A stretch of 64,000 nt of DNA from Fredinandcohnia onubensis (GCF_002734215.1 NZ_NSEB01000010.1:124001-188000), one strand, 5' to 3'. Counted from the first letter of the stretch, positions 25,024 through 33,969 are shown. Notes: a model not told the origin generated them from the letters alone. Made by a program: numbers and translations.

Positions 25024-26037
25024 ATGGCTACCAAGCGAGAGTATTATTTTGATAACGCAAAGTTTATCTTAATATTCCTTGTTGTCTTTGGGCATTTTAT
25101 TCAGCCTTTTATAGATGATCATAAAATCATCATGACAATTTATCACTTCGTATATTCCTTTCATATGCCTGCTTTTATATTAGTTTCGGGATATTTTGCA
25201 AAGGGATTTAGGAAGGAAGGATATATTAAAAAGACGGCAAAAAAACTGTTGATTCCCTATTTGATTTTTCAGCTTATCTATACAATTTATTATTACTACC
25301 TATATAATGGTCAATCACTTTTATTTGAGCCATTTAATCCACAGTGGTCCCTTTGGTTTTTAATTAGTTTATTCTGTTGGAATGTGATGCTGTATGCGTA
25401 CACGAAACTACCGATGAAATGGTCGTTGACTATCGCAGTTTTAGTGGGGATAGGTGTAGGATATATTCCTTTTGTGGAAAATTATCTAAGTTTATCAAGG
25501 ACATTTGTCTTTTTCCCATTATTTTTACTGGGTTTTTATTGTAAAAGAGAGCATTTCACAGCTTTGAAACGCCCGGCTGTTCAAGTGGGATCAGGTATTT
25601 TGCTGTTAGCTATATTAATCGGCTATTATTTCGTGCCAGATTTCAACACCGGTTGGTTGCTTGGCTCAAAGTCGTACGAGACGTTATCTCAGGAGAATCT
25701 TGGGGGACTCATTCGTTTAGCAGTCTACCTGGTTTCAATTGTTATGACAGTTGCCTTTTTCTCACTTTTACCGAAAAGACAATTTTTCTTCACTAGCTGG
25801 GGTACACATACATTATATGTTTATTTGTTGCACGGCTTTGTCATTAAATATTTCAGAAGTAGCGAATGGCTTGACGTAATTAACGATACCGGAAATATTG
25901 CAATATTAGTGATGGCATCACTCATCTTAACATTATTGTTGTCAACGAAAACAATACGAGCGATTACTCAGCCGTTAATTGAACTTCGAATCTCCATCAT
26001 CAAGAGGTTCTTTAATGTCAAACAAGAAGGCTACTAA
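25024..26037 (+). CDS. Acyltransferase-3 family membrane protein
   Basis: A 337-residue integral membrane protein with about ten helices. It opens with the family hallmark REYYFDNAKFILIFLVVFGHFIQPF (the FD..K...I.LVV.GH block carrying the proposed catalytic His) and continues with YHFVYSFHMPAFILVSGYFAK, LIPYLIFQLIYT, WSLWFLISLFCW and a late HTLYVYLLHGFVIK. Relatives include fucose-4-O-acetylase and OatA-like O-acyltransferases that decorate surface sugars. ATG 25024 follows TTTGGAGG. Acceptor unknown. Confidence 0.87.
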   Translation: MATKREYYFDNAKFILIFLVVFGHFIQPFIDDHKIIMTIYHFVYSFHMPAFILVSGYFAKGFRKEGYIKKTAKKLLIPYLIFQLIYTIYYYYLYNGQSLLFEPFNPQWSLWFLISLFCWNVMLYAYTKLPMKWSLTIAVLVGIGVGYIPFVENYLSLSRTFVFFPLFLLGFYCKREHFTALKRPAVQVGSGILLLAILIGYYFVPDFNTGWLLGSKSYETLSQENLGGLIRLAVYLVSIVMTVAFFSLLPKRQFFFTSWGTHTLYVYLLHGFVIKYFRSSEWLDVINDTGNIAILVMASLILTLLLSTKTIRAITQPLIELRISIIKRFFNVKQEGY

Positions 26038-26040
26038 ATA

Positions 26041-26097
26041 AAAGGGACGTTTCTCTTGGTTCGGTCAGTACCGTAAACCCAGGAGAAACGTCCCTTT
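26041..26097. terminator. Long hairpin between acyltransferase and zinc-ribbon genes
   Basis: AAAGGGACGTTTCTC (26041-26055) is perfectly inverted at 26083-26097; with wobble pairs the stem reaches about 20 bp around an 18-22 nt loop. It sits between convergent genes. The downstream T-content is low, so it may act as a bidirectional terminator or be a remnant of a repeat. Confidence 0.6.
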
Positions 26098-26104
26098 GAT
26101 GTGT

Positions 26105-26350
26105 TTACCCTTTGTAATTTTCGGCTCTTTTTATAAAGGATTGTTCGTCTTCGATCAGTCCACAGACTCCGCATTGTACCTTGATTTCTGGTCCACGGTA
26201 TGGGACATGGAAGGGGTCAAGGTTTTCTGTGTATTCTTCCATAACTTCACCACTTTGGGGATCCATTTTAACGGATTTAGGTACTTGTTCAATAATATTG
26301 AATCTTGAACGATTGGTTTTACAATTTGGACATAAATAAGGACTACTCAT
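26105..26350 (-). CDS. Small zinc-ribbon-like protein
   Basis: An 81-residue protein with two cysteine pairs, CPNC near residue 7 and CGVC near residue 60, the spacing expected of a zinc ribbon. Between them is an acidic stretch ([29 protein letters not shown]). The ATG follows a consensus AGGAGGTG ribosome binding site. No family name is recognised; zinc binding is inferred from the cysteines alone. Confidence 0.75.
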   Translation of the reverse strand: MSSPYLCPNCKTNRSRFNIIEQVPKSVKMDPQSGEVMEEYTENLDPFHVPYRGPEIKVQCGVCGLIEDEQSFIKRAENYKG

Positions 26351-26468
26351 TCTTACACCTCCTATTTTTTACTGTTTCCAATTAAGAAAATACTATGAGC
26401 GGATTTTTTTGAACAGACGGCAGAAGTGATATAATGAAATAAAGCAAATAGAGAAAGGAAGAGGGTAC

Positions 26469-27431
26469 ATGGAAAATACACACGAAAAAGTGGAAAAAGC
26501 AACCTTCGCCGGTGGCTGCTTCTGGTGTATGGTAAAGCCGTTTGATACACAGCCAGGAATCATTGAAGTTGTCTCAGGCTATACAGGTGGTACGAAAGAA
26601 AATCCTACATATGAAGAGGTTTGTTCGGATACAACTGGACATTATGAGGCTGTTCAAATTACATTTAACCCAGACATTTTTCCTTATGAGAAAATAGTCG
26701 AGCTCTTTTGGCAGCAAATTGATCCAACAGATGCGGGTGGTCAATTTTTTGATCGGGGTGATTCCTATCGCACAGCAATTTTTTACCATACAGAGGAACA
26801 GAAAAAGATTGCCGAGGAATCAAAACAAAAACTTGCTGACAGTGGAATTTTCACAAAACCGATCGTGACACCGATTCTTCCTGCAAAGGAATTCTACAGA
26901 GCAGAAGAATATCATCAAGATTATTATAAAAAGAAGCCTGAACACTATAATCGATATCGCAAAGGTTCGGGTAGGGACAAATTTATTAGAACCCATTGGG
27001 CTGCGAAGGAATTTGATGAGGCTAAGAAAAGTCTGACAGATATGCAGTATTACGTAACACAAGAACAGGGGACAGAACCGCCGTTTCGAAATGAATTTTG
27101 GAACAACACAACAGAAGGCATTTATGTTGACATTGTGTCTGGTAAGCCATTGTTCAGTTCATTGGATCAATATGATGCAGGATGCGGCTGGCCAAGCTTT
27201 ACAAAAGCGATTGATTCGAAGGAAATCGTTGAAGAGCTTGATACTTCTCATGGTATGATCCGTACTGAGGTAAGAAGCAATACAGCCGATTCCCATCTTG
27301 GCCATTTATTCTATGACGGACCAGGTCCAACTCGTATGCGTTATTGTATAAACTCCGCAGCACTTCGTTTCATTCCGAGGGAAGATCTTGAAAAAGAAGG
27401 CTATGGGGAGTACGCGAAACTCTTTAACTAA
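26469..27431 (+). CDS. msrAB: Bifunctional peptide methionine sulfoxide reductase MsrA/MsrB
   Basis: Repairs both S- and R-methionine sulfoxide in proteins. The N-terminal MsrA half has the active site GGCFWCM (C17) with [18 protein letters not shown] and [15 protein letters not shown]. The MsrB half (from about residue 180) has [30 protein letters not shown] and the catalytic block [11 protein letters not shown]. Length of 320 residues fits the A-B fusion. The zinc CxxC pairs of some MsrB proteins are absent. ATG 26469 follows GAAAGGAAGAGGG. Such fusions protect against oxidative and hypochlorite stress. Confidence 0.94.
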   Translation: MENTHEKVEKATFAGGCFWCMVKPFDTQPGIIEVVSGYTGGTKENPTYEEVCSDTTGHYEAVQITFNPDIFPYEKIVELFWQQIDPTDAGGQFFDRGDSYRTAIFYHTEEQKKIAEESKQKLADSGIFTKPIVTPILPAKEFYRAEEYHQDYYKKKPEHYNRYRKGSGRDKFIRTHWAAKEFDEAKKSLTDMQYYVTQEQGTEPPFRNEFWNNTTEGIYVDIVSGKPLFSSLDQYDAGCGWPSFTKAIDSKEIVEELDTSHGMIRTEVRSNTADSHLGHLFYDGPGPTRMRYCINSAALRFIPREDLEKEGYGEYAKLFN

Positions 27432-27702
27432 ATTGGGAGAATGCATGTCTATACAGCATGTGTGAGAATATGACTATTTTCATATTTGTTGGTTGACTCT
27501 GGTAATCTGCGATGATATGATGAAATAGACCATTTTGTTGCGTTATATAAGTTTAAAGAAAAGAAAGAACGATAATTTCATTTTAGAATCAGGCTATTCT
27601 TCTGAAGTTATATGTCAATTTGTTTTAGATTTATGTAAGTGTACAATGGTTAATTTTTCAATGCACAAATGGTTTGTGTGTTCATTTTAGGAGGCATATT
27701 TC

Positions 27703-27903
27703 ATGCAAAATGGTAAAGTAAAATGGTTTAACAGCGAAAAAGGATTCGGATTCATCGAAGTACAAGGTGGAGACGATGTTTTCGTACACTTCTCAGCAAT
27801 CCAAGGCGATGGTTTCAAAACTTTAGAAGAAGGTCAAGAAGTTTCTTTCGAAATCGTTGAAGGTAACCGTGGACCTCAAGCATCTAACGTAGTTAAATTA
27901 TAA
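27703..27903 (+). CDS. csp: CspA-family cold shock protein
   Basis: A 66-residue single-OB-fold RNA chaperone. RNP1 is KGFGFIEV and RNP2 is VFVHFSAI, with the standard start [17 protein letters not shown] and end [13 protein letters not shown] follows TTAGGAGGCA. About 270 bases separate it from msrAB, enough for the long 5' leader usual for csp genes; the leader is AT-rich and may fold, but I could not identify a specific cold-box. The paralogue letter (B, C or D) cannot be set. Confidence 0.95.
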   Translation: MQNGKVKWFNSEKGFGFIEVQGGDDVFVHFSAIQGDGFKTLEEGQEVSFEIVEGNRGPQASNVVKL

Positions 27904-27927
27904 TCTAACCTATAAATAAGATTTCAA

Positions 27928-27962
27928 AAACAGTCCTACTGATGTAGGGCTGTTTTTTTTAT
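27928..27962 (+). terminator. Terminator after the cold shock gene
   Basis: AAACAGTCCTAC (27928-27939) pairs with GTAGGGCTGTTT (27944-27955) with one wobble, followed by T-residues. Confidence 0.85.
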
Positions 27963-27980
27963 GGTTTGATTTTGGCGGAT

Positions 27981-28012
27981 GTGGGTCAGGGGGACAGGTC
28001 CCTTGTCCCACC
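27981..28012. repeat. GGGACAGGTCCC palindromic element, copy 1
   Basis: TGGGTCAGGGGGACAGGT followed by CCCTTGTCCCA. It matches the palindromic consensus TGGGTCAGAGGGACAGGT-CCC-N2-TGTCCCA shared by six other intergenic copies in the window. Confidence 0.7.
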
Positions 28013-28063
28013 TGGGTTCGTGCTTGGTTGGAGGATTTGTGGGTTTGCTGCAAACCGGGCTTA

Positions 28064-28346
28064 GCGGTACATGCTAGGATGTCAAAGTTATGAGCATGTA
28101 CCGTGAGAGAGGATTAGGGGGTACCAGCTAGGGTGAAAACGAGTAGAGCGTGTACCGCAAGAAAGGTTTCGCGGTACATACTGGTGTAGAAAACGAGTAG
28201 AGTATGTACTGCAAGAGAGGTTTCACGGTACATACTGATGTAGAAAACGAGTAGAGCGTTTACTGCAAGAGAGGTTTCACGGTACAAGCTAGGTTGAAAA
28301 CGAGTAAAGCGTGTACCGTAAGAGAGGTTTCGTGGTACAAGCTTGG
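28064..28346. repeat. Tandem array 1: five 53-54 bp hairpin units plus a partial unit
   Basis: Units begin at 28064, about 28117, 28171, 28225, 28279 and 28332 (partial) with (G/A)CGGTAC. Each contains a GAAAACGAGTAGAG centre and ends with GCAAGAGAGGTTTC. Two alternative stems can form: within a unit (GGTACATACT with AGTATGTACT) and across the unit junction (GTACCGC with GCGGTAC). The first unit is the most divergent. No gene overlaps with support; the frame at 28311-28523 is a product of the repeats. Confidence 0.85.
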
Positions 28347-28450
28347 TTTAAAAAGATTATAATCAGTGATACAGATATAGCGAAACATGCTAGTGTGCTA
28401 GAAAAGTATTTAGCATATATTAAAGTCTTTTACTTGGAATTAAGCTTTAT

Positions 28451-28768
28451 CGTACCCTCACTGATTGTTATGCAAACGCCTGAGGGTACGAATAAGAGCG
28501 AATCGTACCCTCACTGGAAGTAATGCAAATGCCTGAGGGTACGAATAAGAGCTAACCGTACCCTCACTGGAAGTAATGCAAATGCCTGAGGGCACGAATA
28601 AGAGCGAATCGTACCCTCACTGGAAGTAATACAAATGCCTGAGGGTACGAATAAGAGCTAACCGTACCCTCACTGGAAGTTATGCAAATGCCTGAGGGCA
28701 CGAATAAGAGCTAATCGTACCCTCACTGGAAGTAATACAAATGCCTGAGGGTACGAATAATAGTTAAT
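28451..28768. repeat. Tandem array 2: six 53-bp hairpin units
   Basis: Units start at 28451, 28504, 28557, 28610, 28663 and 28716, exactly 53 bp apart. Each has arms CGTACCCTCA and TGAGGGTACG (10-bp stem, 20-nt loop CTGGAAGTAATGCAAATGCC) followed by a 13-nt linker AATAAGAGCTAAC. Units 3 and 5 carry GGGCACG in the right arm, and units 4 and 6 share TAATACA in the loop, which indicates a duplicated 106-bp pair. The array ends just before the 3' end of the minus-strand LysR gene. Confidence 0.92.
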
Positions 28769-28789
28769 CTTACGAACCTGGTGTAATAA

Positions 28790-29656
28790 TTAGGATAATT
28801 CCTGTTTAACCAACTCGATAAAGTTTTTAGCAGGAGTCGAGACATAGTGATGCTCAAGCCAGATGACTCCTAAGGAAGAAATCAGGTTAGCATCTTTAAT
28901 CGGTGCGGAGTAAAGAGTGTTGTCCCCGTACACATCAAAAACGGATTTTGGCACTATCGTTGCGCCCATTCCTCCTTTAACCATCTCCATCAATACATGC
29001 ATATCTGAGCATTCCGCAATACTCATAAATTGAAGTTTTTGTTTTGAGAAGGCTTCATGAATGATATTATAACTCCCCAAACCTTCCGTACTTGGAATAA
29101 TGAGTGGCAATTGTGAGATCATTTCTAGCGAAACCATATCCGTTTTCTGCTTACTCACAAAAACAAAGGGCTCACTAAGAAGGTGTTCATATATGAAACC
29201 ACGATGTTCAAGCGGTAGCCGTACAAATGCCATTTCAATCGCGCGTGATTTAACCATTTCCGCTAAATAAAAAGAATCGTTTTGAACAACTTTAATCGAG
29301 ACGAGTGGGTATTTTTGGTGGAAGGCGCGAAGCATCTCCGAAAACCCAGAAACAGACAACGTGTTTAATCCCACCGCTAGTACACCTCTTGTACCTTCTT
29401 CAGTTTCTTGGATTTCATTTTTAATTTCCTCAACACTGTTCACGAGATGCAATGCACGTTGATAGAGAACTTCGCCTTTATCCGTTAACGCCATACTTTT
29501 GCCATTGCGCTCAAATAATTTAACTCCAAGCTCTTCTTCCATCTGCTTTAGTAGCATGCTAAGAGGCGGTTGAGACATATGAAGCCGATTGGCAGCTGCT
29601 GTAATATTTTTTTCTTCAGCGATTGCAATAAAATAACGTAACTGCTTAATATCCAT
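28790..29656 (-). CDS. LysR-family transcriptional regulator
   Basis: A 288-residue regulator with the LysR helix-turn-helix at the N-terminus (MDIKQLRYFIAIAEEKNITAAANRLHMSQPPLSMLLKQMEEELGVKLFER) and a type-2 periplasmic-fold effector domain (RGVLAVGLNTLSVSGFSEMLRAF; MVKGGMGATIVPKSVF). It is divergent from a purine-type permease gene with a 120-bp AT-rich gap, making that permease the likely target. AAGGAG lies 7 nt before ATG 29656; the preceding codon is also ATG. The effector is unknown. Confidence 0.9.
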   Translation of the reverse strand: MDIKQLRYFIAIAEEKNITAAANRLHMSQPPLSMLLKQMEEELGVKLFERNGKSMALTDKGEVLYQRALHLVNSVEEIKNEIQETEEGTRGVLAVGLNTLSVSGFSEMLRAFHQKYPLVSIKVVQNDSFYLAEMVKSRAIEMAFVRLPLEHRGFIYEHLLSEPFVFVSKQKTDMVSLEMISQLPLIIPSTEGLGSYNIIHEAFSKQKLQFMSIAECSDMHVLMEMVKGGMGATIVPKSVFDVYGDNTLYSAPIKDANLISSLGVIWLEHHYVSTPAKNFIELVKQELS

Positions 29657-29776
29657 CATATTTCTCCTTCTATATAAAAAATATATAGTTTCTATACATA
29701 TTATATATTTTCCGAATGGTAGAAGTCTATGTTATGATGAATATCGTTTTTAGTGGACGTTAGAAAGGTGATTAAA

Positions 29777-31063
29777 ATGGAACGTTTTTTTAAATTACAA
29801 CAACATGGTACGACAATTGGAAAGGAATTTTCGGCAGGATTCATTTCATATATAACAGTTGTCTACATTATTATTGTCAATGCAACAATCCTCGCTGTGG
29901 CGGGAATTCCGATGGAAGCGGGAATCATTGCTACCATTTTAACTAGTTTCATAGGATGTGTAGTGATTGGGTTATGGAGTAATACACCGATTCTCCTCAT
30001 TCCTGGAATGGGACTTAATGCGATGTTTACCTATACCATTGTGCAATCCGGTGGATTTACATGGCAGGAAGCATTAGCAATGGTATTTGTAGCAGGCCTA
30101 ATTTTCGTGGTCATTGCTTTTACACCATTAGCAAAAGTGATTACTTCCTCAATCCCGGCTTCTTTAAAAGAAGCCATTACGATTGGAATTGGAATTCTAT
30201 TGATTTTAATTGGGTTTGACAATGCAGGGATAATTACGAGCTCTGAACACACTCTGCTTGCTATCGGTGATTTAAGTAGCCCAACAGTGATTATAACTTT
30301 TATTGGTTTGATCATCACGGTTTTATTATTTATTAAAAATGTACCTGGTAATTTATTATTAAGTATTTTAATTACATCGGTATTAGCAATTTTATTTGGA
30401 GGATCAAACGTAGAGGGAATTTCCTTATCTACACCAGATTTCAGTGAATACTTTGGTGTGTTTGGTCAATTATCTTGGGCACAAGCAGGGAATATCATTT
30501 TCTGGCTAACTTCAATTTCACTTGCAATGGTGCTAGTATTTGAAAATATTGGTTTAATACATGGACATACGAACATGTTAAAACGTCCTGAGAGTAGTAA
30601 AAAATCACTTCAGGCTACAGCCGTTTCTGTATTATCTTCTGGAGTTTTTGGAACGAGCCCAACGGTTGCCTCAGTAGAATCAGCTGCTGGAATTACGGCT
30701 GGTGGAAGAACAGGACTAACAAGTATTGTAACAGGGGTTATGTTTTTAGTTTCCATTTTATTTATTCCAGTGATAAAAATGGTACCAGCAAGCGCGGTTT
30801 CACCGATTCTAATTTTAATCGGGGTTTTGATGCTGCAAAATATTGTGAACATTTCTATGGATGATTTCACTGAGAGCTTTCCGGCACTTTTAATTATCGT
30901 GTTAATACCATTAACATACAGCATTGCGGACGGAATGGCGATTGGATTTATTATGTACCCAGTCATGAAGCTATTGATGGGGAAAGGAAAAGAAATCCAT
31001 CCGGCGCTTTATATGATTGCGATATTATTTATTAGTAATTTTGTAATTCAATATGTGTACTAA
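29777..31063 (+). CDS. NCS2-family purine permease (PbuG/AzgA-like)
   Basis: A 428-residue membrane transporter of the AzgA (hypoxanthine/guanine/adenine) branch of the NCS2 family. Recognised blocks are EFSAGFISYITVVYIIIVNATILAVAGIP, LLIPGMGLNAMFTYTIV, GIGILLILIGFDNAGII, and GVFGTSPTVASVESAAGITAGGRTGLTSIVTG. ATG 29777 follows AAAGGTGAT (29765-29773). It is divergent from a LysR gene. No purine riboswitch is visible upstream. With the adenine deaminase and nucleoside transporter nearby, purine uptake and salvage is a theme of this stretch. Confidence 0.88.
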   Translation: MERFFKLQQHGTTIGKEFSAGFISYITVVYIIIVNATILAVAGIPMEAGIIATILTSFIGCVVIGLWSNTPILLIPGMGLNAMFTYTIVQSGGFTWQEALAMVFVAGLIFVVIAFTPLAKVITSSIPASLKEAITIGIGILLILIGFDNAGIITSSEHTLLAIGDLSSPTVIITFIGLIITVLLFIKNVPGNLLLSILITSVLAILFGGSNVEGISLSTPDFSEYFGVFGQLSWAQAGNIIFWLTSISLAMVLVFENIGLIHGHTNMLKRPESSKKSLQATAVSVLSSGVFGTSPTVASVESAAGITAGGRTGLTSIVTGVMFLVSILFIPVIKMVPASAVSPILILIGVLMLQNIVNISMDDFTESFPALLIIVLIPLTYSIADGMAIGFIMYPVMKLLMGKGKEIHPALYMIAILFISNFVIQYVY

Positions 31064-31065
31064 AA

Positions 31066-31096
31066 AATAGCAGTCCTTTAAGGGCTGCTATTGTTG
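31066..31096. terminator. Bidirectional terminator after the purine permease
   Basis: AATAGCAGTCCTT (31067-31079) pairs with AAGGGCTGCTATT (31080-31092) with one mismatch. It sits between convergent genes with A-rich and T-rich flanks. Confidence 0.75.
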
Positions 31097-31114
31097 TTGT
31101 GCCATAAAAGTTGT

Positions 31115-31513
31115 TTAAAACATACCATTTTCATTTAGGGATTTCTCTGGTAGGGGTTGTCCGATATCCCATAATTCAACGACCTTGTCATTTTCGAAAC
31201 GAAAGATATGTACAACTGCTGCACCACACTCATCAGGATTTTGCATGATATGGGAGTAGACAGAAACCTTGTCTCCTTCTTCTATGGCAAGTTTCACCTC
31301 AAAAATCTTATGAGGGTTCTGGACTGCATTTTCTTCCATAGCGAGCATGAGACTTTCTGCATCGCCACGAAAATAGGGATTGTGGTGACGGAAATTAGAG
31401 CCAATGTATTGTTCGTATGCAACTCGAACATTCCCTGATACTATTAAATCTAGAAAAGACAGTGCTTTTTCCTTCAGGGTGGAAGTTGTTGTGATTTCCT
31501 GTTCGGTACTCAT
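31115..31513 (-). CDS. SnoaL-like / NTF2-fold protein
   Basis: A 132-residue protein with an NTF2-like fold of the SnoaL-like polyketide cyclase type: KEKALSFLDLIVSGNVRVAYEQYIGSNFRHHNPYFRGDAESLMLAMEENA, then VYSHIMQNPDECGAAVVHIFRFENDKVVELWDIGQPLPE. The pattern FRHHNP and WDIGQPLP is characteristic of the bacterial 'nuclear transport factor 2 family' proteins. ATG 31513 follows AAAGGATG; an ATG at 31522 overlaps that site. The function is unknown. Confidence 0.8.
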   Translation of the reverse strand: MSTEQEITTTSTLKEKALSFLDLIVSGNVRVAYEQYIGSNFRHHNPYFRGDAESLMLAMEENAVQNPHKIFEVKLAIEEGDKVSVYSHIMQNPDECGAAVVHIFRFENDKVVELWDIGQPLPEKSLNENGMF

Positions 31514-31632
31514 GTTAATCATCCTTTTTTAAAAATTATATGTGTTGAATAAATCGGTGTCAATTATTGGAACTCAAATGAACAGGTTGTATGATATACT
31601 TTTAAAAAAGCTCGATAAGGAGAGAGAGTCGC

Positions 31633-32085
31633 TTGGGAATATCTTTTGAAGTAATAAGAACCATCCATGTACCTCAATCGGTTGCATACAGAGGATTACT
31701 GGACCTTGATGCCGCTCAGCACTGGATGCAAGGATTAGTGAAAATAGAGCGCTTAGATGAGGGGCAAATGCGTGAGGGAAGTCAGTGGAGGGAAACAAGA
31801 ACGATGTTTGGGACAAAAGCTACTGAACATTTTGAAGTTGTTGAACTTAATGAACCAAATAAAATTGTGCTCCGCTGTGATGGTACAAAAGGAACAACTG
31901 GAAAAGGAGAATATATATTTACATACCTACTAGAGTCATCCGGAAATCAGACAGTTGTTACATTGCATGGTGAAATCAAGGGGTTGACAGGTTTTGCAAA
32001 GTTTTTTGGTAAGTTAATGGCAGGAACCTTTAAAAAAGCAAGTGCCAAAGATTTAGATGCATTGAAAAGCTATCTTGAGAGATAA
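31633..32085 (+). CDS. SRPBCC-family protein
   Basis: A 150-residue START-fold protein: SFEVIRTIHVPQSVAYRGLLDLDAAQHWMQGLVKIERL, then SQWRETRTMFGTKATEHFEVVELNEPNKIVLRCDG, ending with the C-terminal helix GKLMAGTFKKASAKDLDALKSYLE. TTG 31633 is 10 nt after AAGGAG. Such proteins bind hydrophobic ligands; no substrate is evident. It is followed by VOC-family genes in the same direction but with its own gap. Confidence 0.8.
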   Translation: MGISFEVIRTIHVPQSVAYRGLLDLDAAQHWMQGLVKIERLDEGQMREGSQWRETRTMFGTKATEHFEVVELNEPNKIVLRCDGTKGTTGKGEYIFTYLLESSGNQTVVTLHGEIKGLTGFAKFFGKLMAGTFKKASAKDLDALKSYLER

Positions 32086-32211
32086 GTGGAAAAGATTATT
32101 CAATATGCTGAATAACATTTTTTATTTTTTCCGATAATGGTGAAGGTGTAACAGTATCAGAGGTAGAATTACATAATGTTGGAAAAAATAATGAAAATGT
32201 AGGTGGATAAC

Positions 32212-32607
32212 ATGGGAAGAATCGTTCATTTTGAAGTACATGTCGATGACATGGAGCGTGCAAAAAAGTTTTATGGTGAAGTTTTTGGCTGGAAATTTGA
32301 AGATTGGACGGACTATGCGGGGATGCCTTATTTCGGGGCTGTAACAGGGGATGCAAATGAACTTGGTATTAATGGTGCTCTGATGCAAAGACAAGGTCCT
32401 CCTCCTGGAGCAAACCAGCCTTTGAATGGCTATGCCTGTACAATGGGTGTGGCTGATTATGATTCTACTGAACAGAAAATTATAGCTAGTGGTGGGAAGG
32501 TTGCATTGCCTAAATATGCACTTCCAGGTATGGCTTGGCAGGGATACTATATTGACACAGAAGGAAATTTATTTGGGATTCATCAACCTGATGAAAATGC
32601 AAAGTAG
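32212..32607 (+). CDS. VOC-family protein (glyoxalase/bleomycin-resistance fold)
   Basis: A 131-residue vicinal-oxygen-chelate protein. It opens MGRIVHFEVHVDDMERAKKFYGEVFGWKFEDW and ends YYIDTEGNLFGIHQPD, the two metal-site strands of the fold. ATG 32212 follows TAGGTGGA. This subgroup is common in soil bacteria and resembles hydroxylase/glyoxalase accessory proteins; substrate unknown. Confidence 0.85.
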   Translation: MGRIVHFEVHVDDMERAKKFYGEVFGWKFEDWTDYAGMPYFGAVTGDANELGINGALMQRQGPPPGANQPLNGYACTMGVADYDSTEQKIIASGGKVALPKYALPGMAWQGYYIDTEGNLFGIHQPDENAK

Positions 32608-32632
32608 ATTTTAACAAGTCCCTCAATTAATA

Positions 32633-32670
32633 AAGCCTTTTGCCCAGTAATAGTAATGGGTGAAAGGCTT
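32633..32670. terminator. Hairpin between convergent VOC genes
   Basis: AAGCCTTT (32633-32640) pairs with AAAGGCTT (32663-32670), reinforced by CCCA/TGGG inside. It lies between two convergent genes. Confidence 0.65.
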
Positions 32671-32691
32671 ATTAGTGTAATATGTATGTGT

Positions 32692-33063
32692 TTAGCGATG
32701 CTGATCGAATAGAATTTGATTGCCGTCCGGATCTTCTATGACAAAATGAGCTGGTCCTTCACTTGATTCATCTGCTTCAGTCAGCATTGTCATTCCTTTT
32801 TCTTTTAGCTGCTTTTGGATATCACGAACGTCTGTAAACGAATCGAGATTTTGTGCGTTTTGATCCCATCCAGGGTTAAAAGTGAGAATGTTCTTATCAA
32901 ACATCCCTTGGAATAAACCAATTACAGTATCTCCATTTTTCAAGATAAGCCAATTTTGATTAATGTCCCCACCTAATGTCTGAAAACCTAGATTTTCGTA
33001 AAATACCTTTGATTTGTGGATGTCTTTTACATTTAAACTGACAGAAAATGCACCAAGTTTCAT
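32692..33063 (-). CDS. VOC-family protein (glyoxalase superfamily)
   Basis: A 123-residue protein with N-terminal strand LGAFSVSLNVKDIHKSKVFYENLGFQTLGGD and C-terminal EGPAHFVIEDPDGNQILFDQHR, typical of the VOC superfamily. The middle includes GDTVIGLFQGMFDKNILTFNPGWD. ATG 33063 follows AGGAGGGGAAAA. Distinct from the VOC gene at 32212; the substrate is unknown. Confidence 0.85.
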   Translation of the reverse strand: MKLGAFSVSLNVKDIHKSKVFYENLGFQTLGGDINQNWLILKNGDTVIGLFQGMFDKNILTFNPGWDQNAQNLDSFTDVRDIQKQLKEKGMTMLTEADESSEGPAHFVIEDPDGNQILFDQHR

Positions 33064-33220
33064 TTTTCCCCTCCTAATTATGGTTTAATTTAACTATAAC
33101 GGAGTAAATTTAAATTCACAAGATTCACAATGGGTAACTAACTAAAATTATTAATAAAAAAGGGGATCTATTTGTCAATACTTGAAGGTAGTTCTAGAAC
33201 ATAATGAGAGGATGAACAAA

Positions 33221-33928
33221 GTGACGTATGAAGAAATTATGGTAAAACTTGAGGAATTAGGTTCCGAGCAAATAAAGCAAATTTACAAGAATCATGGTGT
33301 AAGAGAGCCGCATTTTGGAGTTAAAATAGGGGATTTGAAGAAGCTTGTCAAGTTTGTTAAGAAGGACCATGACTTGGCGTTAAAATTATATGATTCTGTT
33401 AATCATGATGCCATGTATTTAGCGGGCCTCTCAGTTAATCCAAAGATAATTTCGAAGGAGACGTTGCAAGATTGGGCGACTAAAGCATATTGGTATATGG
33501 CTGCAGAATATACTGTTGCACAAGTAGCGGCTGAGAGTGAGTTTGCACTCGAATTGGCAAGGGAATGGATGAACTCTGAGGAAGAAATGATTGCGGTTTG
33601 TGGATGGAGTACATACTCAAACTATTTATCAATCACACCAGATCAAAAACTAGATATCGCAGAAATAAGAAAGCTGTTGAATCAAGTGAAGAGCACGATC
33701 CATGAAGAGAAAAATCGGGTTCGCTATGTGATGAATAGCTTTGTTTTGTCTGTGGGTACCTATGTAGCGGAACTAAATAATGAAGCGAAGCAAGTCGCAG
33801 CACATATTGGCAAGGTGCATGTAGATGTGGGGAATACAGCATGTAAAGTTCCTCTTGCGTCTGATTACATAAAGAAAGTAGAACAGAAAAATCGAGTCGG
33901 TCTGAAGCGGAAGACTTGTATTTGTTAA
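33221..33928 (+). CDS. DNA alkylation repair (AlkD-like HEAT repeat) family protein
   Basis: A 235-residue helical-repeat protein of the DNA alkylation repair family. It starts MTYEEIMVKLEELGSEQIKQIYKNHGVREPHFGVKIGDLKKLVKFVKKDHDLALKLYDSVNHDAMYLAGLSV, with WATKAYWYMAAEYTVAQVAAES, and ends with VGNTACKVPLASDYIKKVEQKNRVGLKRKTCIC. AlkD-type proteins excise N-alkylated bases. Several members of the wider Pfam family are not proven glycosylases, so activity is likely but uncertain. GTG 33221 is 9 nt after GAGAGG. Confidence 0.8.
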   Translation: MTYEEIMVKLEELGSEQIKQIYKNHGVREPHFGVKIGDLKKLVKFVKKDHDLALKLYDSVNHDAMYLAGLSVNPKIISKETLQDWATKAYWYMAAEYTVAQVAAESEFALELAREWMNSEEEMIAVCGWSTYSNYLSITPDQKLDIAEIRKLLNQVKSTIHEEKNRVRYVMNSFVLSVGTYVAELNNEAKQVAAHIGKVHVDVGNTACKVPLASDYIKKVEQKNRVGLKRKTCIC

Positions 33929-33969
33929 TTTCAAAACATTGTTCATAAACATGATTGAAGGTGAAAAGT

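Noticed and set aside
28311-28523. 70-residue open frame
   Set aside because: It lies across the two repeat arrays and the gap between them, has no ribosome binding site and no family resemblance.
28064-28768. Possible CRISPR array
   Set aside because: Whole units are repeated with no unique spacers and no cas genes are nearby; they are tandem hairpin repeats.
29660-29776. Purine riboswitch ahead of the NCS2 permease
   Set aside because: None of the conserved purine-aptamer loop sequences were found in the 120-bp gap.
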